Assembly (NCBI GenBank): GCA_019239975.1
Contig: JAFAZE010000166.1
Span: 1-64,000, forward strand
Source: Streptosporangiaceae bacterium
GTDB lineage: Bacteria > Actinomycetota > Actinomycetes > Streptosporangiales > Streptosporangiaceae
DNA length: 64,000 bases
Direction of reading: 5' to 3'
Positions 58,900-64,000 of this stretch are shown piece after piece. The notes under the pieces were generated by a model. The model saw only the letters and a program-made list of their open reading frames with translations. It did not search any database and was not told where the DNA came from. Position numbers and translations under genes: made by a program. The stretch's first letter is position 1. Each line of letters starts with the position of its first letter.

Positions 58900-61200
58900 G
58901 TGACCACCCTGCGCGAATCGCTGGCCCGGCCGCTGGGGCAGAAGACGAGCACCGTGCTCGCCGGCGTCTTCGGCCTGTACTCGGCCGGCGACCTGCTGCG
59001 GCACTACCCGCGCCGGTACTTCACCCGCGGTGAGCTGACCGATCTCGCCTCGCTGCGCGACGGCGATCACGTCACCGTGCTCGCCCGGGTCGCGACGGTG
59101 AGCAAGATCCCGATGCGGAACCGGCGCTCGGACCGGATCGAGGCGATCGTCACCGACGGCACCGCCAAGGTCGTGCTCGCGTTCTTCCACAATCCCGGGT
59201 ACTGGATGAAGGTGCTGCGGCCGGGGCAGCTGGGCCTGTTCGCGGGGGAGGTGTCAACGTTCCGCGGCAGGCGCCAGTTCATCCACCCCGACTTCGAGCT
59301 GCTGCCGGATGTAGCCGACGACGGCGTCGCCGGCGAGCTCGCCGCCGAGTACGCGACCGAGCTCATCCCGGTGTACCCGGCGAGCCGGAAGATCAGCTCA
59401 TGGCAGATCGCCAAGGCGATCAGGATCGTGCTCGACACGCTGGAAGCGGGGGAGGACCCGCTCCCGGCGGAGCTGCGCGAGCGGCACGGGCTGTGCGGGC
59501 GGGCCGAGGCCATCCACGCCATCCACAAGCCGCTGGACCAGGCGGACATCCACCGGGCGAAGGACCGCCTCAAATGGGACGAGGCGTTCATCATGCAGGC
59601 CGCCCTCGCCCAGCGGCGGCTGGCCGCCGCCGCGATGCCCGCGGTGCCGCGGCCGCCTGTGCCGGACGGGATCGCGGCGGAGTTCGACAAGCGGCTGCCG
59701 TTCACGCTGACCAAGGGGCAGCAGGCCGTCGGTGAGACGATCGCCGCCGACCTGTCCTGCGCCTACCCGATGAACCGGCTCCTGCAGGGCGAGGTCGGGT
59801 CGGGCAAGACCGTGGTGGCGGTCAGGGCCATGCTGCAGGTGGTGGACGCGGGCGGGCAGGCCGCGCTGCTCGCGCCCACCGAGGTGCTGGCGCAGCAGCA
59901 CTACCGCAGCATCACCGCGATGCTCGGCCCGCTCGCGGAGGCCGGGCAGCTCGGGGCGGCGCCGCACGCGACGCGGGTGGCGCTGCTCACCGGCTCGGTA
60001 GGCGCGGCGGCCCGCCGCTCGGCCCTGGCCGACGCGTTCACCGGGGACGCCGGGATCCTCATCGGCACCCATGCCCTGCTCGAAGACCGGGTTCAGTTCG
60101 CGGACCTCGGCCTGGTGGTCATCGACGAGCAGCACAGGTTCGGCGTCGAGCAGCGCGACGCGCTGCGCGAGAAGGCCGCGGAAGCCCGGCCGCACGTGCT
60201 CGTCATGACGGCGACGCCGATCCCGCGGACGGTGGCGATGACCGTGTTCGGTGACCTGGAGGTCTCGACGCTCTCCGAGCTGCCGTCCGGGCGCTCGGTC
60301 ATCGCGACCCACGTGGTGCCGGCCGCCGACCGGCCCAGGTACCTGGAGCGGGCCTGGGAGCGGGTCAGGGAGGAGGTCTCGGCGGGCAGGCAGGCGTACG
60401 TGGTCTGCCCGCGCATCGGGGGCGACGAGCCGGCCGAAGACGACGCGGCGGCCGGTGAGGCGGGGGGCGGCGCCGCGGGGGAGGACGGCGGCCAGCTCGA
60501 TGCCGGGCCCCTGGACGCCGGTCCCCTGGACGCCGGGCTGCTGGATGCCGGGCTGCTGGACGCGGAGGCCGCCGGCGCCGCGCGGCGGCCGCCGCTCGCC
60601 GTTCTCGACGTGGCGCCGGAGCTCGCGGCCGGCCCGCTGTCCGGGATGCGGGTGGAGGTGCTGCACGGCCGCCTGCACCCGGACGACAAGGACCGCATCA
60701 TGCTGGCGTTCTCCGCCGGGCAGATCGACGTGCTCGTGGCGACGAGCGTCATCGAGGTGGGCGTGGACGTGCCCAACGCCACGGTGATGGTGGTCATGGA
60801 TGCCGAACGGTTCGGGGTTTCCCAGCTTCACCAGCTTCGCGGCAGGGTTGGCCGCGGCTCCGCACCTGGCCTGTGCCTGCTGGTGACGGACAGCCCGGAA
60901 GGCAGCCCGGCGCGGGACCGGCTGGACGCGGTCGCCGCGACCGTCGACGGCTTCAAGCTGTCCCGGCTCGACCTGGAGCAGCGCAGGGAGGGCGACGTGC
61001 TCGGCGCGGCGCAGGCGGGGCGCCAGTCCAGCCTGAAGCTGCTCAGGCTGCTGGCCGACGAGGACCTGATCGCCCTGGCCAGAGAGGAGGCCACCGCGGT
61101 GGTCGGGGCTGATCCGGCGCTGCTGGGTCATCCGGCGCTCGCCGTCGCGATCGACGAGCTGCTCGGCCCGCGGCGCGCCGAGTTCCTGGACAAGAGCTGA
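58900..61200 (+). CDS. recG: ATP-dependent DNA helicase RecG
   Basis: RecG regresses stalled forks and migrates Holliday junctions. The 766-residue protein has the wedge/OB domain (1-260), Walker A GEVGSGKT (about 297-304), the DEQH box in VIDEQHRFGVEQR, MTATPIPRT, and the C-terminal TRG-type region (QLHQLRGRVGRG, LRLLADEDLI). Residues about 517-560 between helicase lobes are an insertion with LDAGP/LDAGL repeats (nt 60495-60570). Start GTG 58900 (VTTLRESLARPLG) agrees with homologues and a -10; the ATG at 58888 overlaps that hexamer. Confidence 0.95.
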   Translation: MTTLRESLARPLGQKTSTVLAGVFGLYSAGDLLRHYPRRYFTRGELTDLASLRDGDHVTVLARVATVSKIPMRNRRSDRIEAIVTDGTAKVVLAFFHNPGYWMKVLRPGQLGLFAGEVSTFRGRRQFIHPDFELLPDVADDGVAGELAAEYATELIPVYPASRKISSWQIAKAIRIVLDTLEAGEDPLPAELRERHGLCGRAEAIHAIHKPLDQADIHRAKDRLKWDEAFIMQAALAQRRLAAAAMPAVPRPPVPDGIAAEFDKRLPFTLTKGQQAVGETIAADLSCAYPMNRLLQGEVGSGKTVVAVRAMLQVVDAGGQAALLAPTEVLAQQHYRSITAMLGPLAEAGQLGAAPHATRVALLTGSVGAAARRSALADAFTGDAGILIGTHALLEDRVQFADLGLVVIDEQHRFGVEQRDALREKAAEARPHVLVMTATPIPRTVAMTVFGDLEVSTLSELPSGRSVIATHVVPAADRPRYLERAWERVREEVSAGRQAYVVCPRIGGDEPAEDDAAAGEAGGGAAGEDGGQLDAGPLDAGPLDAGLLDAGLLDAEAAGAARRPPLAVLDVAPELAAGPLSGMRVEVLHGRLHPDDKDRIMLAFSAGQIDVLVATSVIEVGVDVPNATVMVVMDAERFGVSQLHQLRGRVGRGSAPGLCLLVTDSPEGSPARDRLDAVAATVDGFKLSRLDLEQRREGDVLGAAQAGRQSSLKLLRLLADEDLIALAREEATAVVGADPALLGHPALAVAIDELLGPRRAEFLDKS
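60495..60570 (+). repeat. In-frame minisatellite in recG (LDAG units)
   Basis: A 15-nt unit (CTGGACGCCGG plus four variable bases) repeats five times between the two helicase lobes. Confidence 0.85.
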
Positions 61201-61212
61201 CACACTTGGAGC

Positions 61213-61791
61213 ATGACTCGGGTCATCGCGGGGGAGGCCGGCGGACGCCGGCTGGCCGTGCCCGGCGGCATGGCCACCCGGCCGACCAGCGATCGCGGGC
61301 GCGAAGCCCTGTTCGCCACCGTGACGTCCGCCGTCGGCGGCCTCGCCGGGACCCGGGTGCTCGACCTGTACGCGGGATCCGGCGCGCTGGGGCTCGAGGC
61401 GCTCTCCCGCGGCGCGGCGGATGTGCTGATGGTCGAGTCCGCCGCCCGTGCGGTCCAGGTGATCAGGGCCAACATCGCCGCCGTCGGGCTGCCCGGTGCG
61501 CGGGTGGCGGCCGGCCGGGTGGAGCGCGTGCTGGCGCGCCCGTCCGCCGAGCGCTACGACATCGTCTTCGCGGACCCGCCGTACGCACTCGCGGACGCGG
61601 CGGTGACGCGGATGCTGAGCCAGCTGCTGGCCGGAGGGTGGCTGGCCCCGGGCGCCCTGGTGATCGTCGAGCGCGCCACCAGGTCCGGCCCGGTGGAATG
61701 GCCGGCCGGGTACGAGCGGGGTGAGGCGCGCCGGTACGGCGAGGCGACCTTCTGGTACGGTCGCGTAGCGCATCGCATCAACGAGGAGTGA
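61213..61791 (+). CDS. rsmD: 16S rRNA (guanine(966)-N2)-methyltransferase
   Basis: A 192-residue SAM-dependent methyltransferase: [17 protein letters not shown] at the start, SAM motif [20 protein letters not shown] (about 48-67) and catalytic DPPY (121-124). ATG 61213 lies 6 nt after CACACT (61201-61206), a leaderless layout directly after recG. The TGA stop shares bases with an in-frame GTG of coaD. Confidence 0.95.
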   Translation: MTRVIAGEAGGRRLAVPGGMATRPTSDRGREALFATVTSAVGGLAGTRVLDLYAGSGALGLEALSRGAADVLMVESAARAVQVIRANIAAVGLPGARVAAGRVERVLARPSAERYDIVFADPPYALADAAVTRMLSQLLAGGWLAPGALVIVERATRSGPVEWPAGYERGEARRYGEATFWYGRVAHRINEE

Positions 61792-61796
61792 TACGC

Positions 61797-62276
61797 GTGC
61801 ATCGAGTGGTGTGCCCCGGTTCGTTCGATCCCGTGACCAACGGGCATCTCGACATCGTCGGCAGGGCCGCCGGGCTCTACGACGAGGTCGTCGTCGCGGT
61901 GCTCGTCAACATCACCAAGCGCAGCCTGTTCACCGTGGACGAGCGCGTCGAGATGCTCCGGGAGGTGACCCGTGGTTACGGCAACGTGCGGATCGAGCGT
62001 TTCCACGGCCTTCTCGTGGACTTCTGCGCGGCCAACGGCATCACCGCGGTGGTCAAGGGCCTGCGGGCCGTCAGCGACTTCGAGTACGAGATGCAGATGG
62101 CGCAGATGAACTACCGGATGGCGAAGGTCGAGACGCTGTTCATGACCACCAATCCGCTGTACTCGTTCCTGAGCTCCAGCCTGGTCAAGGAGATAGCCAG
62201 GTATGGGGGGGACGTCAGCGGGCTGGTGCCGGAGCCCGTTCTCGCCCGGCTGCGCGCCCGCCTGGCGGAGACGTAA
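61797..62276 (+). CDS. coaD: Phosphopantetheine adenylyltransferase
   Basis: CoaD makes dephospho-CoA. The 159-residue nucleotidyltransferase has the (T/H)XGH signature in [14 protein letters not shown] (about 7-20) and [19 protein letters not shown] (about 86-104), ending in [18 protein letters not shown] 61797 is preferred to GTG 61788 because GAGGAG then has 8-nt spacing. Confidence 0.95.
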   Translation: MHRVVCPGSFDPVTNGHLDIVGRAAGLYDEVVVAVLVNITKRSLFTVDERVEMLREVTRGYGNVRIERFHGLLVDFCAANGITAVVKGLRAVSDFEYEMQMAQMNYRMAKVETLFMTTNPLYSFLSSSLVKEIARYGGDVSGLVPEPVLARLRARLAET

Positions 62277-62412
62277 CCGTGTCTTCCCCGCTCGCCTCCG
62301 GGCTCGCGGTCCTTTCTCCGCACGGTGCCCGCGGATCCGCCGAGTTGGGAATAACGCGAGCCGCCGGTAGGCTAATCGGTCGGTTGAGACCATCCCGACA
62401 CGGTAAACTTTG

Positions 62413-63000
62413 ATGTCGAACGTATACGGAAAACACGTCACCCACGAAGCCTCCCCCCAGGATTTCGTGTTTGACACGCGGCCTCTCGGCCGTCAGCCCG
62501 GCTCGTTTCGCGATGAGACCCGGACGGTGCCCGCGCCTTCCGGCCTCGGTGCCGGGCTGGTGTGGGTGCCTGCTGGCGCAGAGGTTGTGCTTGAAGTGCG
62601 CTTTGAGGCGGTGACCGAGGGGGTACTGGTCACCGGCTCGGCGATCGCGCCGCTGGCGGGCGAGTGCGCGCGGTGCCTGGATTCGCTGACTTCGTCGGCG
62701 GAGGTCAGCTTCCAGGAGCTGTACCGTTACCAGGCGGATCCGGACGATCCGGGCGACGACGAGGACCGGTTCCTCGACGGTGACCGGCTCGACCTGGAAC
62801 CGGCTTTCCGTGACGCCGTGGTACTGGCGCTTCCGCTGTCGCCACTGTGTCGCGAGGACTGCCCGGGACTGTGTGCCGAGTGCGGCGCCCGGCTGGCGGA
62901 CGCGGGTCCGCTCCACGGGCACGACGGCGAGGTGGACCCCAGGTGGGGCCCGCTTCGCGGACTTGATGTATCCGACGTAGCAGAGCGACAGGAGGGCTGA
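62413..63000 (+). CDS. YceD/DUF177 family protein
   Basis: A 195-residue YceD-like protein, always next to rpmF and linked to 23S rRNA accumulation in plants and bacteria. A conserved GECARCLD (about 83-90) and [13 protein letters not shown] (about 152-164) suggest zinc binding. A likely -10 (TAAACT, 62404-62409) lies only 3 nt before ATG 62413, so the true start could be a few codons downstream, though no in-frame alternative is obvious. It precedes rpmF by 1 nt. Confidence 0.9.
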   Translation: MSNVYGKHVTHEASPQDFVFDTRPLGRQPGSFRDETRTVPAPSGLGAGLVWVPAGAEVVLEVRFEAVTEGVLVTGSAIAPLAGECARCLDSLTSSAEVSFQELYRYQADPDDPGDDEDRFLDGDRLDLEPAFRDAVVLALPLSPLCREDCPGLCAECGARLADAGPLHGHDGEVDPRWGPLRGLDVSDVAERQEG

Positions 63001-63001
63001 G

Positions 63002-63178
63002 GTGGCGGTTCCCAAGCGCAGGATGTCACGCAGCAACACCCGATCGAGACGGGCCCAGTGGAAGACGGCGGTGCCCACACTGGTGAGCTGCCCGCAGTGT
63101 CACAGCCCAAAGCTGCCGCATGTCGCGTGCCCGACCTGCGGAACCTACCGGCGCCGCCAGGTCATCACGCCGTCCTGA
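63002..63178 (+). CDS. rpmF: 50S ribosomal protein L32, zinc-binding form
   Basis: A 58-residue L32 starting at [20 protein letters not shown], then two Cys-X2-Cys pairs (CPQC at 30-33 and CPTC at 43-46), ending in [15 protein letters not shown] lies 6 nt upstream, inside the end of the YceD gene. Like L28 here, it is the zinc-containing version. Confidence 0.97.
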   Translation: MAVPKRRMSRSNTRSRRAQWKTAVPTLVSCPQCHSPKLPHVACPTCGTYRRRQVITPS

Positions 63179-63198
63179 GACATGCCGTCCTGAGACAT
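63169..63198 (+). repeat. 15-bp tandem duplication after rpmF
   Basis: GCCGTCCTGAGACAT occurs twice in tandem, the first copy including the rpmF stop codon, so a second TGA in the copy repeats the ending. Confidence 0.85.
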
Positions 63199-63275
63199 GG
63201 GGGGCGTGCCGTGGACGCGATGCGGGAATGAAGCGTTCCGGCGGACCCGACGTCAGAGCTTTTGGAGGAAGCGCC

Positions 63276-64000
63276 GTGAGCGTCGTCAGCGGTCGAGGCT
63301 ACGACGGGGAGGTAACCATCGCGCGGGACCCCTCCGAGCTTCCGGCTGCTCTCGGCGTGCAGATCAGCGCCGAGTCGCTGGAGCGTGCGCTGACGCACCG
63401 GTCCTATGCGTACGAGAACGGCGGCCTGCCCACGAACGAGCGGCTGGAGTTCCTCGGTGACTCGGTGCTCGGGCTCGTGGTGACGGACACGCTGTTCCGC
63501 GGCTACCCGAACCTCCTCGAGGGCCAGCTCGCGAAGCTCCGCGCGGCCGTGGTCCAGATGGGTGCGCTCGCCGGGGTGGCGCGCGAGCTGAATCTGGGCG
63601 CCTATATCCGGCTCGGCCGCGGCGAGGAGGGGACGGGCGGCAGGGACAAGCCGTCGATCCTCGCCGACACGCTTGAGGCCGTGATCGGCGCGATCTACAT
63701 GGACCGCGGCCTCGTTGAGGCGAGCGAGCTGGTGCACCGGCTTTTCGACCCGGTCATCAAGCGCTCCGCCAGCCTGGGCGCCGGCCTGGACTGGAAGACC
63801 TCGCTGCAGGAGCTCACCGCCGTCGAGATGCTCGGCGTGCCGGAGTACCAGGTCGAGGAGAGCGGCCCGGATCACCAGAAGTCCTTCCGCGCCGTGGTGA
63901 AGGTCGCGGGTAAGATCCTCGGCTCGGGCGAGGGGCGCTCGAAGAAGGCCGCCGAGCAGGAGGCGGCCCAGGCGGCGTGGCGCGCGATCAACGCGGAGAC
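63276..64000 (+). CDS. rnc: Ribonuclease III (3' end cut off by window)
   Basis: RNase III cuts double-stranded RNA in rRNA and mRNA processing. The visible 241 residues hold the signature [14 protein letters not shown] (about 54-67) with catalytic acidic residues, the second acidic cluster [13 protein letters not shown] (about 130-142), and the double-stranded-RNA-binding domain from about 170 ([10 protein letters not shown]...[13 protein letters not shown]). GTG 63276 follows GGAGGAAG. Only a few C-terminal codons are missing. Confidence 0.95.
   Translation, partial: MSVVSGRGYDGEVTIARDPSELPAALGVQISAESLERALTHRSYAYENGGLPTNERLEFLGDSVLGLVVTDTLFRGYPNLLEGQLAKLRAAVVQMGALAGVARELNLGAYIRLGRGEEGTGGRDKPSILADTLEAVIGAIYMDRGLVEASELVHRLFDPVIKRSASLGAGLDWKTSLQELTAVEMLGVPEYQVEESGPDHQKSFRAVVKVAGKILGSGEGRSKKAAEQEAAQAAWRAINAE

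Noticed and set aside
59398-61773. 791-codon minus-strand frame opposite recG and rsmD
   Set aside because: Crosses two conserved genes and is compositionally a shadow.

Overview
The window is chromosomal DNA of a high-GC Gram-positive bacterium, almost certainly a filamentous or soil actinomycete. The reasons are: third codon positions that are almost always G or C; many GTG starts and several promoter layouts in which a -10 hexamer sits 6-7 nt before the start codon (leaderless transcripts); actinobacterial gene neighbourhoods (FAH-family hydrolase-gltX, NdgR-type IclR regulator-leuCD-hup, ddl...gpsA-plsC-cofC, thiL-rpmB-recG-rsmD-coaD-yceD-rpmF-rnc); F420-related genes (cofC and a luciferase-like oxidoreductase); and a DUF222/HNH '13E12' protein. 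No plasmid or phage replication or structural genes were seen, so this looks like a core chromosome with small accessory patches. Genus cannot be fixed from the sequence alone.

Layout. 1-2.6 kb: the end of hypA, then citramalate synthase (cimA) behind a probable Ile-codon attenuator, then a VOC protein. 2.6-7.2 kb: an AlkZ-like winged-helix protein, a long repeat-rich spacer, and an MFS permease whose frame runs on into a DUF2630 gene. 7.2-9.5 kb: FAH-family hydrolase and gltX. 9.6-22.9 kb: a carbohydrate locus with two secreted or cytosolic esterases, a clan GH-A glycoside hydrolase, a LacI regulator, a five-gene peptide/oligosaccharide-type ABC transporter and a GH36 alpha-galactosidase. 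A shared LacI-type promoter/operator ties the divergent hydrolase and transporter arms together. 23.1-24.3 kb: tRNA-Gln(CUG) and tRNA-Glu(CUC) flank a BKACE-family gene, followed by a DUF222/HNH gene pointing at the tRNA. 26-35 kb: an unknown secreted protein, an F420-type oxidoreductase, a lone CoxL-like molybdoenzyme subunit, glgX, and a secreted glycosidase. 35.3-41 kb: a second copy of a dispersed repeat, a divergent MetRS, a MarC-like membrane protein, a type I DAHP synthase behind a leader encoding Trp-Tyr-Trp-Arg-Phe, and a convergent trpB2. 41.4-48 kb: psuG-pfkB (pseudouridine catabolism), a LysM/transglycosylase protein, and the three-gene proton-translocating transhydrogenase. 48.4-64 kb: ndgR/leuCD, hup, ddl, a trans-sulfuration enzyme, gpsA-plsC, cofC, an Lrp ligand-binding protein, thiL, rpmB, recG, rsmD, coaD, yceD, rpmF, and the start of rnc.

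Three patterns stand out beyond ordinary gene content. First, two amino-acid biosynthetic genes (cimA for Ile, aroG for aromatics) each follow a very short reading frame that starts at a leaderless GTG and carries a run of codons for the pathway product, followed by alternative hairpins. Second, a 55-bp twin-hairpin repeat occurs four times at exactly the same length (4813, 10884, 35421, 53200), with a diverged fifth copy lying across a stop codon (24040); two copies sit inside a longer, near-identical 146-bp inverted pair 30 kb apart. Third, at least nine otherwise conserved proteins carry in-frame tandem minisatellites (Pro-, Gly- or Ala-rich) in loops or tails, as if repeats were being generated genome-wide and tolerated only where the fold allows.
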